Of a stretch of 64,000 bases of DNA, positions 36,509 through 45,978 are shown piece by piece; positions within the stretch are counted from its first letter, which is position 1; each line of letters begins with the position of its first letter. Under the pieces are notes generated by a model, which was given only the letters and a program-made list of their open reading frames with translations, had not been told where the DNA came from and made no database searches. Made by a program: the position numbers and the translations under genes. The stretch comes from Acidimicrobiia bacterium (lineage in GTDB: Bacteria > Actinomycetota > Acidimicrobiia > IMCC26256 > JAOSJM01): positions 62,001 through 126,000 of the forward strand of contig JAOSJM010000001.1 in assembly GCA_027494165.1 (NCBI GenBank). The letters run 5' to 3'.

Positions 36509-37315
36509 TCAGGCCCTCACGAGGGCCAGCAGCTCACCGGCCGCGTAGACGGCCGCCACCACGCCCAGGCCGGCGGCCACGGTGAGCCGCAGGGTCCGCT
36601 CGCTGGAGCGGATGGCGAGGTGGGCGCCGAGCCGCGCGCCGGGGATCACGGTCGCCGAGAGGGCGAGCGCGACGCTCCAGTCGATGTCGCCGAGGAAGGT
36701 GTGCGCGATCGTGCTCGGGACGGCGAGGATGCCCACGCAGGCCAGCGACGTGCCGACGGCCTCCTTGATGGAGAGCCCGATCCACTCGGTGAAGGCCGGG
36801 ACCATCAGGATGCCGCCCCCACGCCGAGGAGACCGCTGAGTCCCCCGGCCCCGACGCCCGTCACGGCGAGCTTCCAGGTGTGCTCGCGCGAGTGGTGGGA
36901 CCCGTCGGGCGCGGCGGCGAGCGGCTCGGGCGACTCGACACCCCGGGGGCTGCGACCCATGCGCCAGGCGGTGAAGGCGACGAGCCCGGCCGTCATGACC
37001 ATGAGGACGTGCCCTCCTCCGGGCACGACGTGGGAGAGCAGGGAGCCTCCGACGGCGCTGACCGCTCCCACCGCTCCCACCCAGGCGACCACCTCCCACC
37101 GGATGAGGCCCTCCTGGCGGTAGCGGAGGGTGCCGCTGACCGCCGAGGGGGAAGATCGACGGCAGCGTGGTGCCGACCGCGTCGAGGGGATCGACGCCCA
37201 GGGCCCGGATCGACGGCGTGGACACCACGGCCCCGCCGATGCCGAACATGCCGGACAGGACGCCCGTCGCGAAGCCGGCGACGAGGGTGAGGAGCGTCTG
37301 CCACGGCTCGGGCAC
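36509..37315 (-). CDS. TauE/SafE-family membrane transporter (two frame breaks)
   Basis: About 268 residues, eight hydrophobic helices. Repeated family motif: GVLSGMFGIGGAVVSTPSI near the N-terminus and GGLSGLLGVGGGILMVPAF in the second half. Exports or takes up sulfite or organosulfonate-type anions; substrate unknown. At 37147-37151 one base must be removed (FPSAVSGTLRYRQEG). At 36816-36820 one must be added (GVGGGILMV). GTG 37315 start. Confidence 0.85.
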   Translation of the reverse strand: MPEPWQTLLTLVAGFATGVLSGMFGIGGAVVSTPSIRALGVDPLDAVGTTLPSIFPLGGQRHPPLPPGGPHPVGGGRLGGSGGSGQRRRRLPALPRRARRRARPHGHDGRARRLHRLAHGSQPPGCRVARAARRRARRVPPLARAHLEARRDGRRGRGTQRSPRRGGGILMVPAFTEWIGLSIKEAVGTSLACVGILAVPSTIAHTFLGDIDWSVALALSATVIPGARLGAHLAIRSSERTLRLTVAAGLGVVAAVYAAGELLALVRA

Positions 37316-37425
37316 GACCGGGGAGGCTACTGCCCGCAGGCGGGTCGCCCCGGCCCCGGGCCCGTCGCGCCGGGAGCGAGGACGGCGCAGGGCGTCGCGA
37401 CCGTTCAGGGGGCTACCCTGCGGCC

Positions 37426-38322
37426 ATGGCGAGCGACCTGACCCTCCGGGGCGTCTACGTGCCCCTGATCACACCGTTCGACGTCTCGGGCGCCGTCGCC
37501 CTCGGCAGCATCGAGCGGCTGGCCCACGAGTACCTCGACGCCGGGGTGGCGGGGATCGTGGCCCTGGGCACCACCGGCGAGACGGCCGCCCTCGACGCCG
37601 AGGAGAAGCGGGCCGTCGTCGAGGTCTGCGCCCGGGTCTGCGAGCAGCGCTCGGCCCAGCTCGTGGTGGGTGCGGGGACGAACAACACCGCCACCACCCT
37701 GGCGGCGGTCGAGGCCCTGCGGGGAACGCCCGCGCTGGTGGCGGTGCTCGTCGTGGTGCCGTACTACGTGCGACCGTCCGAGCCCGGCATCGTCGAGCAC
37801 TTCCGGCTGGTCGCCGGGGCCAGCCCCGTGCCGGTGATCGTCTACAACATCCCCTACCGGACCGGGAGGGGTCTCGGGGCGAAGGCGATGCTCGATCTCG
37901 CGACGACCCCCGGCGTCGCCGGGGTGAAGCAGGCGGTCGGCGCGATCGACGCCGACACGCTGCAGATCCTGGCCGGCGCCCCACGCGGCTTCCATGTGCT
38001 CGGCGGCGAGGACACGTACCTCTTCCCGACGGTGCTCATGGGGGGGAGCGGCGCGATCTGCGCTTCCTCGCACGTGTGCACCGAGCGCTTCGTGGCCATG
38101 ATCGAGTGCGGGCTCGCCGGCAAGGTCGAGGACGGCCGGGTCCACGCGGAGGCGTTGCTGCCGGTGGTCCAGGCGTGTTTCGCCGAGCCGAACCCGGCCG
38201 TCTTCAAGGGCGTCCTCCACGCCCAGGGCCGGATCCCGACCCCCGACCTCCGCCTGCCCATGACCCCGGCCTCGTCGACCGTCGTCGACCGTGCCCTCGA
38301 GGCCGTCCGGGCCGCCTCCTGA
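37426..38322 (+). CDS. dapA: 4-hydroxy-tetrahydrodipicolinate synthase family
   Basis: 298 residues. TIM-barrel aldolase: VPLITPFD, GTTGETAALD, catalytic Tyr in YNIPYRTG, Schiff-base Lys in AGVKQAVG, and GGSGAICASSH. Fits DapA, first step of lysine/diaminopimelate synthesis, although the sequence cannot exclude another member of the family (N-acetylneuraminate lyase-like). TACCCT (37414-37419) ends 6 bases before ATG 37426, a leaderless pattern. lysA lies far away at 60.9 kb. Confidence 0.83.
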   Translation: MASDLTLRGVYVPLITPFDVSGAVALGSIERLAHEYLDAGVAGIVALGTTGETAALDAEEKRAVVEVCARVCEQRSAQLVVGAGTNNTATTLAAVEALRGTPALVAVLVVVPYYVRPSEPGIVEHFRLVAGASPVPVIVYNIPYRTGRGLGAKAMLDLATTPGVAGVKQAVGAIDADTLQILAGAPRGFHVLGGEDTYLFPTVLMGGSGAICASSHVCTERFVAMIECGLAGKVEDGRVHAEALLPVVQACFAEPNPAVFKGVLHAQGRIPTPDLRLPMTPASSTVVDRALEAVRAAS

Positions 38323-38328
38323 TCCGTG

Positions 38329-39927
38329 ATGGACGCCGAGACGGTGCACCGGCGGCGGTGGTGGATCCTCGTCGTCCTCTGCTTCAGCCTGCTCGTGATC
38401 GTGCTCGACAACACGATCCTCAACGTGGCCCTGCCCACGCTCGTGCGCGACCTCGACGCCACGAACAGCGAGCTCCAGTGGATCGTCGACGCCTACACCC
38501 TCGTGTTCGCCGGGTTGCTCCTCACGGCCGGGAGCCTCGGTGACCGCTTCGGCCGGCGGGGCGCCCTCAGCCTGGGCCTGGTGATCTTCGGGCTGGGCTC
38601 GGGGCTCTCGGCGCTGGCCGACGACGCCGCGCACCTCGTCGCCACCCGGGCGCTCATGGGCGTCGGCGGCGCGTTCATCATGCCCTCCACCCTCTCGATC
38701 CTCACGAACGTGTTCACGGGTCGCGAGCGGGGTCGGGCGATCGGCATCTGGGCCGGGGTCTCGGGTCTGGCGGTCGCGCTGGGACCCCTGGCCGGAGGCT
38801 TCCTCCTCGAGCACTTCTTCTGGGGATCGGTGTTCCTCGTCAACGTGCCCGTCGTGATCGTGGCCGTCGTGGCCGGGCGCCTGCTCGTCCCGACGTCCCG
38901 GGACCCCTCGGCCCCGAGGCTCGACCCGGTGGGGGCGGTCCTGTCGATCACGGGCCTGGGGGTCCTGCTCTTCGCCATCATCGAGGCGCCCGAGCGCGGG
39001 TGGGGCGACGGCTTCATCCTGGCCACCTTCGGGGTGGCGGTCCTCGTGCTGGGCGCGTTCGCGGTCTGGGAGCTCCGCAGCGACCATCCCATGCTCGACG
39101 TCCACTTCTTCGAGAACCCGCGGTTCACCTCGGCCAGCGCGGCGATCACGCTCGTGTTCTTCGCGATGTTCGGCTCCCTGTTCCTGCTGACCCAGTACCT
39201 GCAGTTCGTGATGGGCTACACGGCGCTCCAGACCGGCGTCCGCCTGCTGCCGATGGCGCTGACCCTCATGGTGGTCGCGCCGCTGAGCGCGCGGCTCGTC
39301 GAGCGCCTCGGCACCAAGGTCGTCGTGGGGACCGGTCTCTCGATCGCCGCGACGGGCCTGCTCCTCTTCACCCGGACGACCGTCGACTCCGGTCTCGGGA
39401 CCGTCCTGCTGGCCTACGTCGTGATGGCCGCGGGGATGGGGCTCACGATGGCACCCGCGACCGAGTCCATCATGGGCTCGCTCCCGCTCGCCAAGGCGGG
39501 CGTGGGCTCGGCGGTCAACGACACGACCCGCCAGCTCGGAGGGGCGCTGGGTGTGGCGGTGCTCGGGAGCGTGCTCGCCACCGGCTACGGGTCGAGCGCG
39601 GCCGACGCCGCGCGTGACCTCGGCGTCTCCGGGCCGGCGGTGGGGGCCGTGCGGGAGTCCCTCGGCGGAGCGCTGGAGGTGGCGGCGGGTCTCGGGGGCG
39701 CGGCCGGCGACGCGCTCGCCGCCGCGGCGAAGGCCGCCTTCGTCGACGGCATGCACACCGGCGTGGTCGTGGCCGCGATCGCCGCGCTGATCGGCGCGGT
39801 GCAGGTGCTGCGCTGGCTCCCGGCCCGGGCGCGCGACGACGTCCCCGTGGCGGAGGAGGCCCGAACCGGCGATCGGGTGACGGAGGAGGCCCGACACGAC
39901 GTGGCCCCCGGCCTCGCCGAGGCGTGA
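38329..39927 (+). CDS. MFS drug transporter, DHA2 (EmrB/QacA) family
   Basis: 532 residues, 14 predicted helices. Motif D-like LLVIVLDNTILNVALPTL at helix 1, LQWIVDAYTLVFAGLLLTAG, motif A GSLGDRFGRRGAL and motif C GVSGLAVALGPLAGG. Proton-driven efflux of lipophilic compounds; substrates unknown. ATG 38329, with GTG 38326 in frame, only 6 bp after dapA, so possibly co-transcribed. The tail after the last helix is acidic with repeated EEAR. Confidence 0.88.
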   Translation: MDAETVHRRRWWILVVLCFSLLVIVLDNTILNVALPTLVRDLDATNSELQWIVDAYTLVFAGLLLTAGSLGDRFGRRGALSLGLVIFGLGSGLSALADDAAHLVATRALMGVGGAFIMPSTLSILTNVFTGRERGRAIGIWAGVSGLAVALGPLAGGFLLEHFFWGSVFLVNVPVVIVAVVAGRLLVPTSRDPSAPRLDPVGAVLSITGLGVLLFAIIEAPERGWGDGFILATFGVAVLVLGAFAVWELRSDHPMLDVHFFENPRFTSASAAITLVFFAMFGSLFLLTQYLQFVMGYTALQTGVRLLPMALTLMVVAPLSARLVERLGTKVVVGTGLSIAATGLLLFTRTTVDSGLGTVLLAYVVMAAGMGLTMAPATESIMGSLPLAKAGVGSAVNDTTRQLGGALGVAVLGSVLATGYGSSAADAARDLGVSGPAVGAVRESLGGALEVAAGLGGAAGDALAAAAKAAFVDGMHTGVVVAAIAALIGAVQVLRWLPARARDDVPVAEEARTGDRVTEEARHDVAPGLAEA

Positions 39928-39940
39928 GGGCCCGCACCGG

Positions 39941-40270
39941 TCAGCGCAGCACGAGCAGGTCGATGGCGTCGATCACCGGCGCCGGCTCCACCTCGGCGGC
40001 TGCGGCCCGTTCGAACGCGCCGAGGCCGGCCCGGAGCTCGGTCTCGGGCAGGTCCACCAGCGTCGAGTCGGCCCGCAGCCGGACCCGCTCGGCGAGGTCG
40101 GCGAGGTCGGCGAGGCTCGGCGAGGCGCCGGTGCCCGAGCCCGGGTCGAGCACCCACCCCCCGCGCGGTGCGTGCCGACCGACCGCGGCTCGCCACTCCT
40201 CGAGCCCCGCCGGGTCGAGACCCCGCGCCCGCTCGTAGTCGGCCGCCACGCGGTCGTGGTCGACACCCAC
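39941..40270 (-). pseudogene. Class I methyltransferase with internal deletion
   Basis: 109 residues. The N-terminus (DRVAADYERARGLD ... GGWVLDPGSGTG) is the start of a SAM methyltransferase up to motif I. The C-terminus (SLADLADLAERVRLRADSTL ... APVIDAIDLLVLR) is the far end of the same family. Roughly 130-140 residues in between, with motifs II to IV, are missing although the frame is kept. The junction (about 40090-40130) lies in GAGGTCGGC-type repeats, which could have mediated the loss. Unlikely to be active. Confidence 0.6.
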
Positions 40271-40303
40271 CCGTTCGTCCTCCGGGGGACGCGGTCGTGA
40301 CGA

Positions 40304-43300
40304 TCAGCCCGGGGCGCCGCCGCCGGCACCCTCGAACGCGGCGGCCAGGAGGGCCTCCTGCTCCCGTTCGTGGACGGTGTGGCTCCCCGTCGCGGGACTG
40401 GGGCTGGCGGGGCGGGACACGCACGGCACCTCCCGGCCCGCGGGCTCGCCGAGCAGCCGTCCGAGCCGGGGCCGGACGAAGTCCCACGCCCCCATGTTCG
40501 CCGGCTCCTCCTGCACCCACCGCACCTCCCGCTCGCCCGGATAGCTCGCGAGGACCTCGGCCAGCTCGGTCTCCGGCCACGGGGCGAGCTGCTCCACCCG
40601 GACCACCGCCACCGTGGCGTCGAGCTCGTCGCGACGGTCCATGAGCTCGTGGGCGACCTTGCCCGCGCAGACCAGCACCCGGCGCACCCCGGGACGATCG
40701 AGCTCGCGGCGGTCGTCGAGCACGGCCCGGAACGTGCCGCCGGTGAGCTCGGCCACTGGGACGCGGGTGTGGGGCGTCCGCAGGTAGCGCTTCGGGGTGA
40801 GGCACACGAGCGGCCGGCGCCGAGGGCTCCGGGCCTGGCGCCGCAACAGGTGGAAGTACTGGCCGGCCGTGCTCGGGTACGCCACCCGGAGGTTCCCTCC
40901 GGCGACGAGCGCCAGGAACCGGTCGAGGCGGGCGCTCGAGTGCTCGGGGCCCTGACCCTCGAAGCCGTGGGGGAGCAGCAGCACCAGGTTGCTGCGCTGG
41001 CCCCACTTGTCCTCGGCCGCGGCCACGAACTGGTCGACGATGATCTGGGCCCCGTTCACGAAGTCACCGAACTGGGCCTCCCAGCACACCAGGGCCTCGG
41101 GGTCGGCCACCGAGTAGCCGTACTCGAAGCCCAGGGCCGCGTACTCCGACAGGACCGAGTCGTAGAGCATGAACGGGGCCTGGCCCTCGGCGACGTGGGC
41201 CAGCGGCACGTGCTCCGCCTCGGTCCGGGCGTCGACGAGCACGCCGTGGCGCTGGCTGAACGTGCCCCGGCGCGTGTCCTGGCCGGCGACCCGCACCGGC
41301 GTGCCCTCGGTGACCAGCGTCCCGAAGGCCAGAGCCTCGGCCAGGGGCCAGTCGACCCGGCCCTCGTCAAACGCGGCCCGGTGCCCGAGCAGCAGCCGTT
41401 CGAGCTTCGGGTGGACGCTGAAGCCCTCGGGCCGGGTGACGAGCGCGCTGACGACGCGGTCGAGGGCCTCCCGCCCCACCGAGGTGTCGACCACGGGCTC
41501 CTCGGGGGTGACGGGCGGTGCGGGCGGTGGCGCCGAGGGAGGCTCGCTCCGGCGGGTCTCGTCGAAGGCCGCCTGGAGCCGGTGCCGGAAGTCCTCGAGG
41601 GCCGCCTCCGCCTCGTCGAGGGTGAGGTCGCCCCGGTCGACGAGCTGTTCGGTGTAGCGCTTGCGGACCGAGCGGTGACCCTCGACCAGCGCGTACATGC
41701 GGGGTTGGGTGAAGGCCGGCTCGTCGGCCTCGTTGTGCCCGTAGCGGCGGTAGCAGACCAGGTCGACCACGACGTCCTTGTGGAAGGCCTGCCGGAAGGC
41801 GAAGGCGAGGCGCATCACCCGCACGCAGGCCTCGGGGTCGTCGCCGTTCACGTGGAAGATCGGTGCCTGCACGATCTTCGCCACGTCGGTGGCGTACACG
41901 CTCGACCGGCCGTGCTCGGGCGCGGTGGTGAACCCGAGCTGGTTGTTCACCACGACGTGCAGCGTCCCGCCGACCTCGTAGCCGGCCACCGCCGACAGGT
42001 TCAGCGTCTCGGCCACGACGCCCTGACCCGCGAAGGCGGCGTCGCCGTGGACCAGCAGCGGGAGCACCGACCCGTGCTCGGGGTCGCCCCGGCGGTCCTC
42101 CTTGGCCCGGGCCATGCCCTCGACCACCGGGTCGACGGCCTCGAGGTGGCTCGGGTTCGAGGCCAGGGTGAGCGCGAGGGTGGCGCCCGAAGGGGCCGTG
42201 TGGGTCCCCGTGGCGCCGAGGTGGTACCTCAGGTCGCCCGACCCCTCGACGGACGTCGGGTCGAGCCGGCCCTCGAACTCCCTGAAGATCTGGCCCAGCG
42301 GCTTGCCGATCACGTTGGCGAGCACGTTGAGCCGCCCGCGGTGGGCCATGCCGACGACCGCCTCGGAGAGGCCGTGGTCGGCGGCGTCGTCGAGCACGGC
42401 GTCGAGCATCGGGACGAGGCTCTCGGCCCCCTCGAGGCTGAAGCGCTTGTGGCCCAGGTACTTCGTGTGCAGGAAGCGCTCGAAGGCCTCGGCCGCGTTG
42501 AGCCGCTCGAGGATCCGGGACTGCTCCCCGTGGGAGAGCTCCGGCTGTTCGCCTTCCACGTGGCGCTGGATCCAGGCTTTCTGGTCGGGCTCCTGGATGT
42601 GCATGTACTCGACGCCGACGCTGCGGGCGTAGGCGTCGCGCAGGACCGTCAGGGCCTCGCGCAACCTCATCACCGACCGGCCGGCGAGCCCGTCGGTGGC
42701 GAACTCCCGGTCGAGGTCCCAGATCGTGAGGCCGTGGTGGGCCGGGTCCAGCTCGGGGTGCATCCGGGGTGCCGAGCGCCCCAGCGGGTCGAGGTCGGCG
42801 ATGAGGTGCCCCCGCACCCGGTACATGTTCACGAGCTGGGCGACGCGCGCCTGCTTCTCCACGGCCGCCGCCGAGCCCTCGGGCGGGTTCTCGTCGGTGC
42901 TCCACCGGTAGGGCGAGTACGGGATGCGGAGGCTCGTGAAGACCTCGTCGTAGAACCCCTCGGCGCCGAGGAGCAGGTCGTGGACCCAGCCGAGGAGCTC
43001 GCCGCTCTCGGCCCCCTGGATGACCCGGTGGTCGTAGGTGCTGGTGATCGTCAGCACCTTGCCGACCCCGAGCCGAGCGAGGGTCCGGGGATCGGCGCCC
43101 TCGTACTCGGCCGGGTAGCCGATCGACCCGACGCCGATGATGAAGCCCTGGCCCCGCACCAGCCGGGGGACCGACTGGCCGGTGCCGATCATCCCCGGGT
43201 TCGTGATGGTCCCGGTCGTGCCGGCGAGGTCGTCGGGCTCGACCTTCCCGGACCGCACCTTCCGGATGAGGTCCTCGTAGGCCTGGAAGAACTCCGAGAA

Positions 43301-43969
43301 CGTGAGGGTGTCGGCCCGCTTGACGTTGGGCACGAGCAGGGAGCGCGAGCCGTCGGGGCGCTCGACGTCGACGGCGAGGCCGAGGTTGACGTGGCGGTGG
43401 CGGACCACCGAGGGCCGGCCGTCGAGTACCCCGTATCCGGAGCTCATGCCCGGGACCTTCCCCAGCGCCTTCACGACGGCGTAGGCGATGAGGTGGGTGA
43501 AGCTCACCTTGCCCCCGCGGGTCCGGGCCAGGTGGTTGTTGACGATCCGGCGGTTGCCCTCGAGGAGGTGGGCGGGGATGGTCCGGACCGACGTCGCGGT
43601 CGGAACCTCGAGGCTGGCCTCCATGTTCTGCGCGATCCGGGCGGCGGCGCCGCGCAGCGGCGTGACCTCGTCGCCCTCGAGCACGAGCGGCTCCGCCGGC
43701 GCTACGGGCTCGGCCGGGGGCGGCGCGGCGACGGGGAGCCCGGGGCGGGGGGCAGCGGGCTCGGGGGTGCCTCGGCCGAGGGGGGAGGGGCGTGCCGCCG
43801 CGGTCGACGGCCGCGACGCCGGGGGTCGGTAGTCGGCGAAGAAGTCGCGCCAGCTCTCCGAGACGCTCGCGGGGTTCTCCACGAAGCGCCGGTACATCTC
43901 CTCGACGAGGCCCCGGTTGGGTCCGAGGTCGAGGTCGTGCACGTGTTCGTCGCGCTCCCGGGTGGCCAT
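40304..43969 (-). CDS. kgd: Multifunctional 2-oxoglutarate decarboxylase/dehydrogenase E1-E2 (Kgd)
   Basis: 1221 residues, unbroken. A short N-terminal segment (GLVEEMYRRFVENPASVSESW) is followed by a Pro/Ala linker, an E2-type acyltransferase domain (about 100-340) with the actinobacterial variant STYDHRVIQGAESG, and the ThDP E1 domain (about 370-1221) with GDAAFAGQGV, VNNQLGFTT and RRYGHNEADEP. This one-chain form is typical of actinobacteria (M. tuberculosis Kgd). It has no lipoyl domain and relies on a separate E2/E3. TCA cycle, cytoplasm. DAHP synthase is 12 bp upstream on the same strand. Confidence 0.95.
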   Translation of the reverse strand: MATRERDEHVHDLDLGPNRGLVEEMYRRFVENPASVSESWRDFFADYRPPASRPSTAAARPSPLGRGTPEPAAPRPGLPVAAPPPAEPVAPAEPLVLEGDEVTPLRGAAARIAQNMEASLEVPTATSVRTIPAHLLEGNRRIVNNHLARTRGGKVSFTHLIAYAVVKALGKVPGMSSGYGVLDGRPSVVRHRHVNLGLAVDVERPDGSRSLLVPNVKRADTLTFSEFFQAYEDLIRKVRSGKVEPDDLAGTTGTITNPGMIGTGQSVPRLVRGQGFIIGVGSIGYPAEYEGADPRTLARLGVGKVLTITSTYDHRVIQGAESGELLGWVHDLLLGAEGFYDEVFTSLRIPYSPYRWSTDENPPEGSAAAVEKQARVAQLVNMYRVRGHLIADLDPLGRSAPRMHPELDPAHHGLTIWDLDREFATDGLAGRSVMRLREALTVLRDAYARSVGVEYMHIQEPDQKAWIQRHVEGEQPELSHGEQSRILERLNAAEAFERFLHTKYLGHKRFSLEGAESLVPMLDAVLDDAADHGLSEAVVGMAHRGRLNVLANVIGKPLGQIFREFEGRLDPTSVEGSGDLRYHLGATGTHTAPSGATLALTLASNPSHLEAVDPVVEGMARAKEDRRGDPEHGSVLPLLVHGDAAFAGQGVVAETLNLSAVAGYEVGGTLHVVVNNQLGFTTAPEHGRSSVYATDVAKIVQAPIFHVNGDDPEACVRVMRLAFAFRQAFHKDVVVDLVCYRRYGHNEADEPAFTQPRMYALVEGHRSVRKRYTEQLVDRGDLTLDEAEAALEDFRHRLQAAFDETRRSEPPSAPPPAPPVTPEEPVVDTSVGREALDRVVSALVTRPEGFSVHPKLERLLLGHRAAFDEGRVDWPLAEALAFGTLVTEGTPVRVAGQDTRRGTFSQRHGVLVDARTEAEHVPLAHVAEGQAPFMLYDSVLSEYAALGFEYGYSVADPEALVCWEAQFGDFVNGAQIIVDQFVAAAEDKWGQRSNLVLLLPHGFEGQGPEHSSARLDRFLALVAGGNLRVAYPSTAGQYFHLLRRQARSPRRRPLVCLTPKRYLRTPHTRVPVAELTGGTFRAVLDDRRELDRPGVRRVLVCAGKVAHELMDRRDELDATVAVVRVEQLAPWPETELAEVLASYPGEREVRWVQEEPANMGAWDFVRPRLGRLLGEPAGREVPCVSRPASPSPATGSHTVHEREQEALLAAAFEGAGGGAPG

Positions 43970-43981
43970 CGGCCCCCTCCC

Positions 43982-45343
43982 TCAGCGACGCAGCATCTCC
44001 GCGACCTGGAAGGCGAGATCGAGGGACTGGCGGGCGTTCAGCCGAGGGTCGCACATGGTCTCGTAGCGCTCCTCGAGGTGCTCGCCGAGCACCTCCTCGG
44101 CGCCTCCGAGGCACTCGGTCACGTCCTCGCCCGTCAGCTCGACGTGGACGCCGCCGGGCCAGATGTCGGCCGCCTCGCAGGAACGGAAGAAGCCGCGCAG
44201 CTCGCTGATGACGTCGTCGAAGTGGCGGGTCTTGTAACCGCTGGCGTGGGTGAAGGTGTTCCCGTGCATCGGGTCGCAGGCCCACACGACCGGGTGCCCG
44301 GCGCGCCGCACCGCCTCGAGGAGGGGCGGGAGCAGGTCGTCGACCCGGCTCGTTCCCATGCGGCTCACGAGCGTGAGGCGCCCCGGGGTCCGGGTGGGGT
44401 TGAGGCGGTCGCAGAGGGCGACGAGGTCGTCGGCGTCCGTGGTGGGGCCGACCTTGACCCCGAGCGGGTTGCCGACCCCCGACAGGAACTCGACGTGGGC
44501 GCCGTCGAGCTGCCGGGTCCGGTCCCCGATCCACAGGAGGTGCGCGGAGCAGTCGTACCAGTCACCCGTGAGGCTGTCGCGACGGGTGAGGGCCTGCTCG
44601 TAGCCGAGGATGAGGGCTTCGTGCGAGGTGTAGAAGTCGACCTGGTGGAGCTGCAGCTCGTCGTCGAGGATGATCCCGCAGGCCGCCATGAAGCGCAGGG
44701 CCCGGTCGATGTCGCGGGCGAGGGCATCGTAGCGACGCCCCTCACGGCTCGTGCCCACGAACTCCTGGTTCCACGCGTGCACCCGGGCCAGGTCCGCGAA
44801 CCCGCCCTTGGTGAACGCCCGGAGCAGGTTGAGGGTGGCCGCCGACTGGTGGTAGGCGCGCAGGATCCGGGACGGGTCGGGACGGCGGGCCTCGGGAGTG
44901 AAGGCGAGGTCGTTCACCATGTCGCCCCGGAACGACGGCAGGTCCATGCCCTCGCGAGCCTCGGTGGCCGAGGACCGCGGCTTGGCGAACTGCCCGGCGA
45001 TGCGCCCGACCTTCACCACCGGCACACCGGTGCTGTACATGAGCACCACCGACATCTGGAGGATGACCCGCAGCTTGTCGCGGATGGCGTTGGCCGAGAA
45101 GGCCTGGAACGACTCGGCGCAGTCGCCGGCGTGCAGGAGGAAGCCCTCGCCGGCGGCGACCCGGCCGAGGGACTCGGTGAGGTCCCGGGCCTCGCCCGCG
45201 AAGACGAGCGGCGGCATCCGCTCGAGCTCGTCGAGCACCGCCTCGAGCGCGACCGGGTCGGGCCAGTCGGGCTGCTGGGCGGCGGGCCGGTCGCGCCAGG
45301 ACGCGGGCGTCCAGCCGGCCCGGAGCTCGTCGGTCGCGCTCAT
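43982..45343 (-). CDS. aroG: Class II 3-deoxy-D-arabino-heptulosonate-7-phosphate synthase
   Basis: 453 residues. Class II signatures: FLLHAGDCAESFQAFSA (metal Cys), VGRIAGQFAKPRS, PEARRPDPSRIL, VGPTTDADDLV, VSRMGTSRV and WACDPMHGNT. First step of the shikimate pathway from PEP and erythrose-4-phosphate. The open frame extends upstream of ATG 45343, but family homology starts with the TDELRAGWTPASWRDRPA segment. Lies 10 bp after the proteasome activator gene. Confidence 0.94.
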   Translation of the reverse strand: MSATDELRAGWTPASWRDRPAAQQPDWPDPVALEAVLDELERMPPLVFAGEARDLTESLGRVAAGEGFLLHAGDCAESFQAFSANAIRDKLRVILQMSVVLMYSTGVPVVKVGRIAGQFAKPRSSATEAREGMDLPSFRGDMVNDLAFTPEARRPDPSRILRAYHQSAATLNLLRAFTKGGFADLARVHAWNQEFVGTSREGRRYDALARDIDRALRFMAACGIILDDELQLHQVDFYTSHEALILGYEQALTRRDSLTGDWYDCSAHLLWIGDRTRQLDGAHVEFLSGVGNPLGVKVGPTTDADDLVALCDRLNPTRTPGRLTLVSRMGTSRVDDLLPPLLEAVRRAGHPVVWACDPMHGNTFTHASGYKTRHFDDVISELRGFFRSCEAADIWPGGVHVELTGEDVTECLGGAEEVLGEHLEERYETMCDPRLNARQSLDLAFQVAEMLRR

Positions 45344-45353
45344 CGTCGCGGGC

Positions 45354-45875
45354 TCACAGGTACGCGCCCGGGGACCCGGGCGGCCGCTGGCCCATCTCGA
45401 GGGCACGCTGGCGGCGCATCTCGTCGAGCTGGGACTGCGCGGCCATCTGCTGGGTGAAGAGGGAGGCCTGGATCCCGTGGAACAGCCCTTCGAGCCATCC
45501 CACGAGCTGGGCCTGGGCGATCCGCAGCTCGGACTCGCTGGGGGTCTCCGCGGTGAAGGGGAGCACCACCTCGTCCAGTTCGGCGACCAGGTCGGCCGAG
45601 AGGATCTCCTCGAGCTCGGAGAGGGACCGCTCGTGGATCTCGCGGAGCCGCCGCCGGCCGGCGTCGTCGAGGGGTGCCCGGCGGACCTCCTCGAGCATGG
45701 TGCGGACCATCGAGGCGATCCGGATGAGCTTCGTGGGCCGGGTCACCTGCTCGGTCGGAGGGCCCCCCTCGTCGGAATCGGGGGCGACGTCCGATTCGAC
45801 CACCTCGGGTCGGAGCGGCTCGGTGGCGTGCAGCACGCCTTGCTGGTGCTCGTGGTGCTCGTCGTCCTCGGGCAC
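45354..45875 (-). CDS. bpa: Bacterial proteasome activator Bpa (DUF2587)
   Basis: 173 residues from GTG 45875. Acidic, disordered N-terminus, then the Bpa helical core (RPTKLIRIASMVRTMLEEVR, IHERSLSELEEILSADL, VGWLEGLFHGIQASLF). The C-terminus GAYL corresponds to the GQYL tail that docks on the 20S proteasome in Mycobacterium. Gives ATP-independent degradation of unfolded proteins. Restricted to proteasome-bearing actinobacteria; the prc genes are not in the window. Confidence 0.9.
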   Translation of the reverse strand: MPEDDEHHEHQQGVLHATEPLRPEVVESDVAPDSDEGGPPTEQVTRPTKLIRIASMVRTMLEEVRRAPLDDAGRRRLREIHERSLSELEEILSADLVAELDEVVLPFTAETPSESELRIAQAQLVGWLEGLFHGIQASLFTQQMAAQSQLDEMRRQRALEMGQRPPGSPGAYL

Positions 45876-45978
45876 GGTTCCACTCTCGGAGACGCGGGGT
45901 CGCGCCGCGACCTGCGGCGCACGCCCAGGATAGGGGGTCGGCCGGGCACCTCGCCCGCCGGGCCGGCCGGGTGCGGTC

